From the NCBI RefSeq assembly GCF_027580225.2, contig NC_073359.2, positions 12,579,001 to 12,643,000 of the forward strand: DNA of 64,000 nt. The letters run 5' to 3'. This stretch comes from Misgurnus anguillicaudatus. Its lineage: Eukaryota; Chordata; Actinopteri; Cypriniformes; Cobitidae. The notes below the pieces were generated by a model. It searched no databases, was not told where the DNA came from, and saw only the letters and a program-made list of their open reading frames with translations. Both the position numbers and the translations under genes were made by a program. Positions 37,101 through 48,223 of this stretch are shown here, one piece after another (the first letter of the stretch is position 1; every line of letters begins with the position of its first letter).

Positions 37101-40087
37101 AAGTTAAATCGTGCCCACATTTTATTAACTCGTTCCCTCGATTAAGTTAAATCGTGCCCACGTTTTATGAATAAGTGCCCAGAATTTCATTTAAACCATC
37201 GGAATAGTGACGCTTATCGCAGCTCAATGCATTAATACATTGCTATTAAGTATAAAATTCATACACCTTAGGCTCGTGTATATATACAGTTTTATTAACT
37301 CCTTCCCAGAATTTCATAAAAAATATTGGGACATAACGTGAGCTAACGCATTGATACAGTGCTACATAAGAATCAAATTCAAACATCTTGGGTCTTAAAC
37401 CATTTTATTTATTCCTGCCCGGAATAATAAAAAATAAACCATCGGGGCATTAACATGACGCTTAACGCATAAATACAGTATGTAAAGATCAAGATTGATC
37501 TATATACCTTATTAATGAGCCATATTTCATATACAGTTTTATTAATTCCTGTGCAGAATAAAACAAACTTAACACAACCGACATTAACATGACGCTTAAT
37601 GCAAAATCACTTTATTAATAAGTCACAAAGTCCGTTTTATTTATTCCTGCACAGAATTAAAAAACATATTGGGACATTAACGTGAGCTGGCTCATGATAC
37701 AGTGCTATAAGGATCAAATTCATACACCTTGGGTCTTATACAGTTTTATTAATTCGTGCCCAGTAGGCCATTAAAAAGTAGGGACATTAATGTGACGCCT
37801 AACGCATTATAGTCAGGGGCGGAGTGGGACCAAAAAATCTATCGGGAAATTCCGTATACCACCGGCCCTCTGTGGTAAAAAAAGGTATTGTATTTAAACT
37901 AGGGTAGGTATACAAATCGTAATCAATCTGCAAAAAAACAACAACATTTTAATAATAATAATAAAATCATTAAATCATGGATAATATTCCTAAATTAGTA
38001 ACTATACAAAATTATACCTGTTCGAAAGACGGAGTTGCGCACCTGTCAATCAGCTATTACATAACAGAGCCAGGCCAGAGATGAACGTGTTCATGAATAA
38101 TGTGTGCATCTTTGAATAACTTTAAATATAATTTTTGTCATATAAAGTTTTGATAGATAATAAAGTTTTTTCCACTGTTATTGCTCATTTACCTCAGAGT
38201 TTATTTCACTTATTTTGCTGTTTTTCCGGTAATAATAATACAATTTACATGCCAATCCTGCTTCCTTGTCTTTTTATTAATTTCATTATGCTGTTATTTG
38301 AAGTTATGTGGATATTTATTGCCATATAAGACGTTCATTGCTGTTATATACTCTCGACTAATATTTAAATCATATGCGGAATAATGTGTGCATCTTTGAA
38401 TAACTGCAATAATACAGTTCCTTTGAAAAAAATTTTTGTCAAAGTTTTGAGAAATAATAATGTTGTTAGGATATTGCCATATTGCAGTTGAATACTCTCG
38501 TTTATAATATGAAAATCACTTAGTAGAAAATATATAATGTGATACTGCAAAGTTACCCTTCTTATTTGTATTTATTATATAGCCATATGGAGACAACCTT
38601 TGCAAATGTGCTGATTTGATCCATTCATGTACTGACCACCAAGCTAGAGATTTTAAACATTCTTAATCCACACTTTCTATCAAATAGTCTATCTGCTTGA
38701 TGGATCAATCCGACCGCATATGTACTGCAATAAACAATTGAGCGGCGCGGCTTTTTACATCAAAGGCCGACAGGCTATGTCATTTGGGGAGGAGCCGTTC
38801 AATGATCCCCATATATTTTTAAAAATCCCTATGGTTGGACCTGCCGAACAGGTTGAGCACTTTTATGTTAAGCAAAGAGGCTGCACAGTTTGACCAGCGA
38901 TGCTAATGCATGCTAATGCATTAAATACAGTAAAAGATCAAAATCATTATTAATAAGTCATATACATATTGTTTTATTTATTCCTGCCCATATATTGTCC
39001 CAACATATTGGGACATTACCGTGACGCAGGAATTAATTAAACTAAATAATTCAGGGGCTTAAATATCACTAAAATAAAACAACTTAATAAAATCTCTTTA
39101 TGTCACTTGGGTGATTTTTTTGTTGGACAAACCAAAATAAATGACAAAATTAATTACTGCGTCACGTTAATGTCCCAATATGTTTTTTAATTCTGTGCAG
39201 GAATATGTGACTTATTAATAAAGTGATTTTGATCTTAAAAGCACTGTATTTAATGCATTAGCATGCATTAAGCGTCATGTTAATGTCCTAAAGGTTGTGT
39301 TAAGGTTTTTTTTATTCTGCACAGGAATTAATAAAACTGTATATGAAGTATGGCTCATTAATAAGGTATATAGATTAATCTTGATCTTTAAATAGCACTG
39401 TATTTATGCGTTAAGGGTCATGTTAATTTCCCGATTATTGTTTTTTTATTATTCCGGGCAGGAATTAATAAAACGGTTTAAGACCCAAGATGTATGAATT
39501 TGATCCTTATATAGCACTGTATCAATGCGTTAGCTCACGTTATGTCCCAATATATTTTATGAAATTCTGTGAAGGAGTTAATAAACTGTATATATACAGA
39601 AGCCATAAGGTGTATGAATTTTATACTTAATAGCAATGTATTAATGCATTGAGCTGCAATAAGCGTCACTATTCCGATGATTTTAATGAAATTCTTGGCA
39701 GGAATTTATAAAACTGCATTAAGTATGCGTCATTAATAATGGCTAGAGTGAATTTGATCTTGTTAGCGTTGTGTTAATGTCCAGATGGTTTAAATGAAAT
39801 CCTGGGCACTAATTCATAAAACGTGGCCACGATTTAACTTAATCGAGGGAACGAGTTAATAAAACGTGTGCACGATTTAGCTTAAACGAGGGAACGAATT
39901 ACTAAAACGTGCGCACGATTTAGCTTAAACGAGGGAACGAATTACTAAATCGTGCGCACGATTTATCTTAAACGAGGGAACGAATTACTAAAACGTGCGC
40001 ACGATTTAATAATTCGTGGGAACGAATTGCTAATTCGTGGCCACGATTTAAAAAAAAAGTTTTACCATGTCATCAGAAGGGCTCCGT
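34152..40087. mobile_element. 5.9-kb palindromic element
   Basis: The outer ends are ACGGAGCCCTTCTGATGACA and its exact inverse, flanked by cctaatat (34144-34151) and actaatat (40088-40095), 7 of 8 identical. The left half (to about 37120) and right half are inverted copies. For example, 35890-36093 and 38181-38384 are inverted with nearly identical sequence. Each half holds a tandem array of about 43 bp (AAATCGTGCGCACGATTT core) next to the end, then degenerate tandem units of roughly 120 bp (CAGTTTTATTAATTCCTGC and ACATTAACGTGACGCTTAA blocks), then a unique segment (about 35390-36450, inverted at 37840-38905). A third copy of the terminus is at 36896-36918. No transposase ORF is seen. Confidence 0.88.
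34190..34465 (+). repeat. Subterminal 43-bp tandem array, left
   Basis: Repeats of TCGTTTAAGCTAAATCGTGC plus GCACGATTTAGTAATTCGTT with substitutions. Related arrays lie at 36935-37175 and 39835-40045 (inverted). Confidence 0.85.
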
Positions 40088-40165
40088 ACTAATATGTACC
40101 ATTAGTTACAGATATGTATACATTTGGTACCAATATGTACCTTTGAGGTACTTATACCAACTCAT

Positions 40166-41531
40166 CAGTGATGGGACTAACGCGTTACACTGAAAAAAAT
40201 GATTCATTGAATTTAATCAATTTTTTAAGGTAAGTGGTTGCAATCAATTTATTTAAGCTACATTTAAACAAAAAAGATTAGTAACGTAAAATAAAATATA
40301 AAACTTTTGTTTAAATGTAGCTTAAATAAATTTATTGCAACCACTTACCTTAAAAAAATTGATCAAACTCAACGAATCATTTTTTTCAGTGTACTGTAAT
40401 TCCACTACTTTTAGCAGTAACGAGCAAGTAATGAAGTATTTTTTTAAATCAAGTAACGCAGTTACAATTACTGAAATTTAAATGAGTTCGTTACTCGCGT
40501 TACTCTATTTTGTGATAAATTAACACTTGCAGAAAAGACATTTCTGATCTAACGTCACAAGACCATGGTGGGCGGCGCAATGGATCATTAAACTTCTTCA
40601 GGGCCGACAGTGCATACAGAATGAACATGAAAAATCAAAACCGGACGACATACCTTTGTTTAAAAATTGTGTGTCCGGTCTCAAGGTGTAAATTATCTTT
40701 GCCAAGCATTCCCATTATGATATCAACTTGAATTTGTAGTCCACAAAAGTAATAAATCTGAGAAATGTTGATATGTTTTCAGACGTTTACAACGGCTTTC
40801 ATGGAAGAGATCAATCCGCAATTGCGCAAGTTTCAGTTTGGGTTTCGGTTTCACTCACTCCGTGTCTGACAAAACAATCAACGTACTCCGTTTTCTGATT
40901 AAATATCTTCCTTTAATCTTGTTTCTCGTTTAATTCAAACATAAAAAATATACAAACATAATCTTAAATCTAAAATATCACGGATACATGGAAAACTGCA
41001 TTCCAGATAGCGCAAAGCTGCTAGCTTCACACAGTCCCCAAATTCTTAAAGAGACGGTACACAATTTTAACACATTATATATGTAAACATACAGAATATT
41101 TGTCTAAATGGTCTAAATGATATACATAAATAAAGTAAGCTTACATATTATTAATTTCTAACAAAAATATTCAAAGGCTGAATCTAAAGCAAAATATGCT
41201 CCTACAGTATGTGATTAGAGTCTTGCGAGCCCATCCATATAAGAAACTTTACTAAAATAAGTTGTAAATAGTTAAAGTTTACAGACTTTTACAGTTATTT
41301 CGTTTTAAGTATTAGACTGGACTAACTACCTGTTGATTACAATAAATAAGTCTAAAAATGTTGTGTTTGACTGTTCAGTACTGTTCATATTTACATTTAA
41401 AAATCAAACATAAAAGTAAAAGTTACTTTCCCTAGTAACTAATTACTTTTGATACACAGTAACTGGGAGAGTAATTCAATTAACTAGTAACTGTAACTAA
41501 TTACTAATTTTCAGTAACTTGCCCAACACTG
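40166..41531. mobile_element. hAT-like non-autonomous element, 1366 bp
   Basis: The ends are CAGTGATGGGACTAACGCG and the inverted GTAACTTGCCCAACACTG. The perfect 8-bp duplication CAACTCAT is at 40158-40165 and 41532-41539. TAACG/GTTAC words cluster near the ends. A palindromic MITE (40188-40391) is nested in its left end. Confidence 0.92.
40188..40391. mobile_element. Palindromic MITE, TA flanks, 204 bp
   Basis: The ends are CACTGAAAAAAATGATTC and its inverse, with TA on both sides. The arms are nearly complementary over 85-90 bp (AAGGTAAGTGGTTGCAAT). A half copy is at 52102-52215. A TA flank suits Tc1/mariner-type mobilisation. Confidence 0.88.
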
Positions 41532-41575
41532 CAACTCATTAGGTACAAAGCTATACTTTGGTACAAAGCTATACC

Positions 41576-42127
41576 ACAACATGTTTTCATTCAGAACACT
41601 TGAACCAGCTGCAACAGACAAGGAGATCAGCGATTACATAACGGCAACCGCAGTTGCAACACGCATTTGGAAAGGCGAGGCGCTAGAGTGCAGTGTTCGT
41701 TTCAATGCAAAATACAATTTCACCACTAGATGGGGGTAAATCCTATTTATTTTCCCTTTAACGTTAATGTTACCTGAGAAGAAGAACAATGGAAGACGCA
41801 CTGGAGGAGGATATATTCCTGAAGTAAAGAGTTATCCTCATATATATTTGCTATCATGTAATATGCTTATTGCTTGTGCAAAACAAAAGGTCATTATCTT
41901 GATGCCATTAATCCTTTGAACTCTCTTCATCGCTTCAAGATTTTCTCTCTTTAACCAGTTGTACTGGGATACCAGACACAGCCTGATAATAGGAATTAAG
42001 CTTAAACTTTAGTTTGTAGTGCCACAAAATCATGAAAAACTGAGTCTAATAATCTTAATAAAAAAAATCAGATTAAATCTATTTAACTCTTATAGACTTC
42101 TACTAACTCTTTGTAAACTCTCTCTTT
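41576..42127. other. Non-coding DNA
   Basis: No gene recognised and no clear transposon ends. Confidence 0.35.
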
Positions 42128-42322
42128 TTAAAGGGATAGTTCACAAAATAAAGCAGAAGCACCATTCACTTTTTATAATAGGAAGCACCATTCACTTTTT
42201 ATAATAGGAAAAACCACTACTATGGAAGTCAATGTTGCTCAAAAACGTTTTGGTTACAAATAAAAATATTGTCAGTAAATGATGACAGATTTTATTTATT
42301 TTTGAGTGAACTATCCCTTTAA
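42128..42322. mobile_element. TTAA MITE with internal 26-bp duplication
   Basis: The ends are TTAAAGGGATAGTTCAC and GTGAACTATCCCTTTAA. A unit starting AGCACCATTCACTTTTTATA is present twice in tandem (42158-42183 and 42184-42209). Confidence 0.88.
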
Positions 42323-42733
42323 AAAAGTTTTTAAATGTTTAATTATTATTATTATTATTATTATTATTTTTTTTTATAATCTTCACAAAACTTCTACGGC
42401 CCTAAAACATTCAATATATCAAATATTACAAATTTTTATAATATTATTTCAAATAAAACTCTAAAAAATAACAAACAGGATTTTATTTAAGCTTTATTTT
42501 TTAGGTAATAAACAGCAACATATAACCATTAAAAATACAGTTTCTGCCAAAGACTTCCAGATGGGATACAGAACCGTTATCAAAACAGTTGTTCAAAGAA
42601 GTATAGAGGGTATGCACATGACGTCCCCGTCGACGAGAGGGACTGTGGTTACACCCACTGAGTGGCAAAAGACAGATCGGCAGCATTTGAGTACAGCGTG
42701 ACATCGGCGAAAACACGATGAAATTGCGTTGAA

Positions 42734-42865
42734 ATGGGGAAAAGCTGTTGTGCGATAGACTGTACTAACAGATTAACAAGAATTCGGAGCTGTCATTTTA
42801 CAGACTGACAGAAAACACAGAAAGGAGAAGTAATTAGATCGTTCATTCCAACGTCCACAGACCAC
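42734..42865 (+). pseudogene. Broken THAP-domain exon remnant
   Basis: From the ATG the frame starts MGKSCCAIDCTNR, the usual opening of a THAP zinc-finger domain (C-x2-4-C). The downstream THAP-like stretch SELSFYRL is in another frame, so there is a frameshift, and a stop follows. THAP domains are the DNA-binding part of P- and Kolobok-type transposases. The surrounding repeat is probably a non-autonomous relative. A hAT-like MITE follows at 42901. Confidence 0.6.
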
Positions 42866-42900
42866 AGGTGGGTTGACAAGTTGCTAGGGTCACTATCAAG

Positions 42901-43247
42901 CAGAGGTTTTACTTTCTACATATTTTTTCAAGTATTTGTATTTTATCCGTGTTTTTCTTTGGAAAACATACACTCGAAAGCATATTATCATAATTTTTAC
43001 TCTATTACATTTCATTAATAATACGTTTTTGTTTTACATTTAAAATTTAAGTACATTAACATACTTTTACTCCAGTTTAAATTTAATTAGGTATTAAATA
43101 AATTTTAATATGCAATATTAAAGAATGCACAGTATGATTCTATGCTTTAGAATGTAGTGAAGTAAATTTATTTCCAATACAAACAACATAATAAAGCACA
43201 GATGCTTGGAAAATGTAACTAATGTAACTAAGTATTGTCCACCTCTG
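42901..43247. mobile_element. hAT-like MITE, 347 bp
   Basis: It begins CAGAGG and ends CCACCTCTG. The perfect 8-bp duplication CTATCAAG is at 42893-42900 and 43248-43255. The right end carries GTAACTAAGTATTGTCCACC, typical of the family. Confidence 0.9.
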
Positions 43248-43688
43248 CTATCAAGTCCAACTAAATTCAATTTAAGCTGATAATAGCCAGTTTTACTGGC
43301 ATTTTCGCAGCACCCCCTATGAAAACCAGCCATTTTGTTGAACGTTTGCCACTCAACAGGGCGAGTTCAGGCGTGGTCACGTGGAAAAGTGACGTCAATG
43401 CATATCCTCTATATCATTACTTCCAAAGTTTGCAGAATTGTAAACTTTTTGTGAATTCTATAGGTTATTTTGTAATGTAAACAAGTTTTGATTCATGCAT
43501 GTTAAATGTTTGATGATGATGTTAGTTTACATGTGCTTAAAAAAAAATCTTCTCTTGGTTTACGCTGATCATCTTATTTGCTAGTTTTTGGATCCGGTGA
43601 TGTGGTGCTCTTTCAGAAGATACATAACAGCGCCCCCTGCCATAAAACAGTGAAAACATGGAAAGTCAGAAAAAAGGTGGAAAAAGAG

Positions 43689-43938
43689 TTAAAGGTGGGG
43701 TGCATGATTAAAAAAAAAAAACACTTTGGAAAAGGGAGTCAAGCCGAGTGCCAAAACACACTTGTAGCCAATCAGCAGTAAGGGGCGTGTCTACTAACTG
43801 ACATCATTGCCTGGGTTGCGTATGTATGTGGCGGGTCTTTCAAAAGAAGGTCCAGATTCTATTGGGGTAGGGGCGTGTTCGTTTAGGTGATTTCAAATGT
43901 CAACATTGGCTTTCAGATGTCATGCACCCCGCCTTTAA
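43689..43938. mobile_element. TTAA MITE, 250 bp
   Basis: The ends are TTAAAGGTGGGGTGCATGA and the inverted TCATGCACCCCGCCTTTAA. No ORF belongs to it. Confidence 0.88.
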
Positions 43939-45480
43939 TATCTCATTAATTTTTTTAAAGATCAATAAGAGTACAGTAAATGAACTGCAGATAGATGCTG
44001 TTGCTTAAGTTTCATTTGTATGCATTGTTGTTTTATTCTAAGCAATTTAAGCAAATAGAAGAAACATTGGTTACATTTTACAGTATATGTACTACAGGTG
44101 TATTTACTCTAAAAATTAAAATACTTGTAAAGCCATGTACTTTATGTGGGTTAGGGTTAGGATTAGGTTCAGGGTTGGTACAAAGTAATTGCACAATGAG
44201 TACATAATACACATATGAAACTGGACTGTACAATAAAGTGCTACTAAAACATCTCAAAATGAATAATACAATGTCATTCTTCATTTCATGATGTTATTTT
44301 ATATTAGCTCAAAATACATAGAGCCATAAATACGTTTGAGCCTTATTATGCCAGAGAATCACTCATCAATCAGAAATTAAATGTAGCTATCAAACAATCA
44401 GGTGTGCGAGAGCATACAAGTTCACCTTTGACAGACGGCACATGCATCGGTTGCAACAGCCACTTTGGCTACAAAAACAGCTGCTCAGTCTTGGCTTTAT
44501 CCATGGAGTATTGATATCTTTCAGATCAGATTTCCTTTCATGTTAAACTAGGCTTAAAAGTTGTTTTTCCTGCTTGATAGCTGCTTTGCACAAGTCAGAG
44601 ATGTGTGCAGAAGTACCCACATATTGTGACATTTCGATCATATGCTTAAAGCTTAGCTTCAGTTTACCCACAAAATAGCCCAAAGTGCTTGTTTTAAAAG
44701 ACTTTATCAAACTCAAAGGTGACCTAAAAGCTCTATCCATATCCGTTGGTTTTTTAGCAATCTGGAAAAGTAAGGACTGTCTATGAGTGACACAATGACA
44801 TGTTTTGATGTAAGTCCGATTTGCTTGAAGTCTTTACAATAGTGCAATGTCTGTCGCCGATACACGCTAATGCACCTGGCAAATGGTTCAGCGCACCTGC
44901 GAAGGCCAGGCCTCAGAGAGCAAAGAGTGTGTTTGCAATGGTGATAAGATCAAAAAGACTGCCCCATGTGGCCACCAGGTGCGAGGTAAGGCCGGTAAAT
45001 GCCTTCGGTGACTGTGAAGAGAAGGGTTTGTGTGGGTGATAGAGGATTAGGTGCAGTTGGGATCTGATCTAGGAATCGTAAACCCTGGGGCCGAATGCTT
45101 TAAGTAAAGGTCTGTTTTGCATGAAAGAATTTAAACACCATCTGTGGGTCTCCAAGCATTAAGTGTCTTCTACAAAGAATTTACTTAACTTATTTCCCTT
45201 ACAAAAAAACGAACAGGGGCCTTGTTGTTGTCCAGTGATGTTATCAGACGGTAATACTGTTTTACTTTAATAAATGTAGCAATGATATATTCTTCAATTT
45301 AAAGTTTTTTTATTGTCCCCTAAAACGACTAGCTTTAGTTTTTTATAAACAATCATTGTAGCTTTAAAATATATAGTCGTATAAACTTTTTATTGCATTA
45401 CTTTAATTTTCTTCTCTACTATAGTAAACCTATAAAATGGGTTAAAATCAATTCCAATTCCTACTTTTTCATTATGACCA
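43939..45480. other. Non-coding DNA with GC-richer block
   Basis: No gene recognised. 44820-45060 is GC-richer and non-repetitive. A short GGTTAGGGTTAGG-like stretch near 44149 is not a telomere array. Confidence 0.35.
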
Positions 45481-45553
45481 AAAATCTATTTTTTGTTGTT
45501 AAAGAAATAATTCACCTGAAAATTACCCTATAAATGTTTCACTTTAACGCCAT

Positions 45554-45555
<2 letters not shown>

Positions 45556-45610
<55 letters not shown>
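45556..45610. repeat. TA microsatellite
   Basis: About 27 uninterrupted TA units. Confidence 0.97.
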
Positions 45611-45615
<5 letters not shown>

Positions 45616-45659
45616 TACATAAGATGATCATTGGTTCTCATGAGTCTTCTGAATATGTT

Positions 45660-46512
45660 CCACCAGTGCCTCCTGGCTTCCTGTTCCGCCTGCTCCTCCT
45701 GGAGTGCTTCTCAATATGCTTCCTCGTCTCCTCGCTCCTACATCCTACATCCTACGACCCGGAAACCGATCGAGCTCTGCCATCTTGAAGGACATCTCAA
45801 TTCTTTAATTGCACCGCGAGGAGGCGGGGAACGAGGAGTTAGGAGGCTTTCTGAGGAGTCATGAGCGGCGATACACAAGTGTATCCTATGCGGAAGTGTT
45901 TTATCAACTAAACCTGACGCACGTATAAATCTCCTCCTCCTTCACATCGTCACGTCATTAAACACATATAAATCTTGCTATTAATCATTAAATTAATGTA
46001 GATGTAGACTCGTTTCAAACAGTATATTTAATATTTCTATATAAACCACCGATCTATATAAATGATCAGTGGTATAGACATATATATTCATTTTACAGCA
46101 CTTTTAATAATGTCTTTATTTTAATATAGTAAGAATATGAACTATAACTTATTTAACTTTATTTTATTAAATATTTGGGGGTTTTAATGCACTTGATAAT
46201 TTGATAAAAGAGAATAAACGTTATAAAGAAAGTAAGGAAAGAGGATATAATTTCACTTAAAACTTCGTCTCCTCTGTCCTCGCGCCTTTCCTCGCTTGCA
46301 TCCTATGAGGGTGGAGCTAAGACGCGAGGAAAGGAAGCACGGAAAGGAAACGAGGATACACAAATAAGAATTGAGAAGCACCCCTGGCTTCCTGTTCCGC
46401 GCCGCCTCCTGGCTTCCTGTTCTGCCGCCGCCTCCCTGTTCCACCGTGCCTCCCGGCTTCCTGTTCCGCCAGCGCCTCCTGGCTTCCTGTTCTGCCGGCG
46501 CCTCCTGGGAGA
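45660..46512. repeat. GC-rich minisatellite, first block, split by a MITE
   Basis: Units like CTCCTGGCTTCCTGTTCCGCC lie at 45660-45701 and 46383-46512. They are separated by a MITE, and the array is continuous if the MITE is removed. Confidence 0.75.
45702..46383. mobile_element. MITE inserted in the minisatellite
   Basis: The ends are GAGTGCTTCTCAAT and the inverted ATTGAGAAGCACCC. Next to both ends are CCTCG/CGAGG-rich stretches. About 680 bp. Confidence 0.7.
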
Positions 46513-46984
46513 TCTACACATTGCTTGTGTCATTTTATTATTTAGATTATTATACTGTACCCTTTCCACTTTTGTACTGTTTAAAGTTAATAAATTACTT
46601 ATACAAAACATGATTACTACATAGCTGAATAACACATTAAAATTATAATTTATAAGCCATGATTACTACACTTTTACTATTAAAAAATAAATTTCGTAAG
46701 GTATGTTAATAGTTTACAAAAAAAAAAAGTATTGTTTTTGTAAAGCAGATGATGACACAAAAGTACTGACGTGTCTGCAACATGAATATTAGTTTATTAT
46801 AAAAAAAAATTTGTTGTTAACTTCACTTTAAAAAAATGGTATGCTTCTATTTTGTACAACGTAATTAGCTTGCTAGACCGCTAACGCAGACGAGAAATTC
46901 CAATGACAAATTTTTTAACAGGCATTAGTGCTAGGTACCAATCGGGGTCCTAGGGGAGATCGAATTGCCAGGGGGGACCGAATT

Positions 46985-47375
46985 GCTCATGACACCGGCA
47001 CCTCCCTGGCTTCCTGTTACGCCGGCTCCCCCTGGCTTTCTGTTCCGCCGGCACCTCCCTGGCTTCCTGTTCCGCCAACACCTCCCTGGCTTCCTGTTCT
47101 GCTGGCACCTCTCTGGCTTCCTTCTCTGCTCTGGCTTCCTGCTCCACCCTGGCTTCCTGCTCCGCCGGCTCTTCCTGGCTTTCTGTTCCGCCGGCACCTC
47201 CCTGGCTTCCTGTTCTGCCAACACCTCCCTGGCTTCCTGTTTTGCTGGCACCTCTTTGGCTTCCTTCTCTGCTCTAGCTTCCTGCTCCACCCTGGCTTCC
47301 TGCTCCGCCAAGGCTTCCTGCACCGCCCTGGCTTCCTGCTCCACCGGCTCCACCATGGCTTCCTGATCTGCCATG
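46985..47375. repeat. Minisatellite, about 27-bp unit, in retroelement 3' region
   Basis: Many degenerate copies of GGCACCTCCCTGGCTTCCTG plus TTCCGCC, with shorter units at 47125-47165 and 47270-47345. Long ORFs on both strands here (repetitive Pro/Leu/Phe on +, Glu/Arg/Ala on -) are translations of the repeat. On the - strand the frame is open over about 180 codons and may once have been coding in the parent element. Confidence 0.85.
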
Positions 47376-47482
47376 GTCTCCAGGCCCTCTGCCACACGAC
47401 GGCCTGGCCCTCCCCCTGGTCTGCCTTTGTTCCTCCACCCACCTAGACTCTTTTGGGGGGGCATCTGGAAGGGAGGAGGCTC

Positions 47483-48223
47483 TGTCACAGTCATGTCTTG
47501 TTTTTTCCCCAGTCCATGTCTATTATTTTGAAGTTATGTCTTTGTTTGCCATGTTTGTAGTTCTTTGTAGTTCTTTTGTTCATTGGTTCTTGTCTGATTG
47601 TCTTTCCAGGTGTGTCTTGTTATCTTGTTAACCCATTAATATATATATAGCCGCAGTGTTTCCATTGTCTTTTGTGAGTCGATGGCTGCGTCCGAAAACT
47701 TAGGCAGCTGACTTGTTGCCTCGCTGCATCATGAGGCAATGACTTCGGAGGCATGAAGGCAGCTAAGAGAATACTTTCGTACACACTTCAAAGGCAGCGT
47801 GTTTGAAATATAAACAGAGAGTGCCTTTGTGATAACTAATCACATATTTAAAAACTACAATACTAATTTCTCGCTAGAAATGCAATTTAAAGGTGTAAAA
47901 AGTGAGAATATACATTTATTTACCCTTGAACTTGACCAGGCTCGACCAATCACATTCCCCATGCGGGCCGCGCACACATATAGAATTGTGGGACAAGATC
48001 TCAGGAGTCAGGAAGTAAACCTAACATTGGATTCGGTCATGCCTTGATGCCTTCCTGCCTTGGAAACCTGCCGCAGAAGGCAGCAATTTAGAGTTTTTGG
48101 ACGCAGTCGATACATGTGGATTATCCCTGTTCCTGTCGTGGTTTTGTTATCTTCATTGTTTAATAAATGTGCTGCGTTTGGATCCGCTGCTCTTGCCTGC
48201 CTTCTTATCCACGAAATGTCACA
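47483..48223 (+). mobile_element. LTR of a retroelement (3' or solo), split by a MITE
   Basis: It starts TGTCACAGTCATGTC and ends GAAATGTCACA, the TG...CA form of an LTR. A purine-rich tract (GGAAGGGAGGAGG) sits just upstream, as before a 3' LTR. About 320 bp of LTR remain after removing the insertion at 47684-48104; an AATAAA-like signal is near 48160. The matching 5' LTR is not in the window. Confidence 0.6.
47684..48104. mobile_element. MITE nested in the LTR
   Basis: The ends are GGCTGCGTCCGAAAACT and the inverted AGTTTTTGGACGC. AGTCGAT is duplicated at 47677-47683 and 48105-48111. Inner TGAGGCA/TGCCTTC words are also inverted. Confidence 0.8.

Larger units (their letters stand above)
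34084..41575. mobile_element. GTACC-rich MITE split by large insertions
   Basis: Left part 34084-34151 (CACTGTTAGAAAAAAAATAT, GTACCCCAG, AAAAAGGTCCTAATAT) continues after the palindrome at 40088-40165 (ATGTACC, GGTACC, TTGAGGTAC) and after the hAT-like element from 41540 (GGTACAAAGCTATAC). Relatives lie at 52905-53065 and 57600-57790. The right edge is approximate. Confidence 0.55.

Noticed and set aside
35890..38384. Paired 67-codon ORFs conserved between palindrome arms
   Set aside because: Their similarity follows from the inverted duplication itself. There is no domain and they are AT-rich hydrophobic frames, so it is not evidence of a protein.
44149..44178. Telomere-like GGTTAGGGTTAGG
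   Set aside because: Only about two units followed by degenerate words inside a dispersed repeat. Not an interstitial telomere array.
46928..47494. 172- and 187-codon ORFs on opposite strands
   Set aside because: Both run through the minisatellite. Mirror-image repetitive peptides indicate repeat translation, not two proteins.
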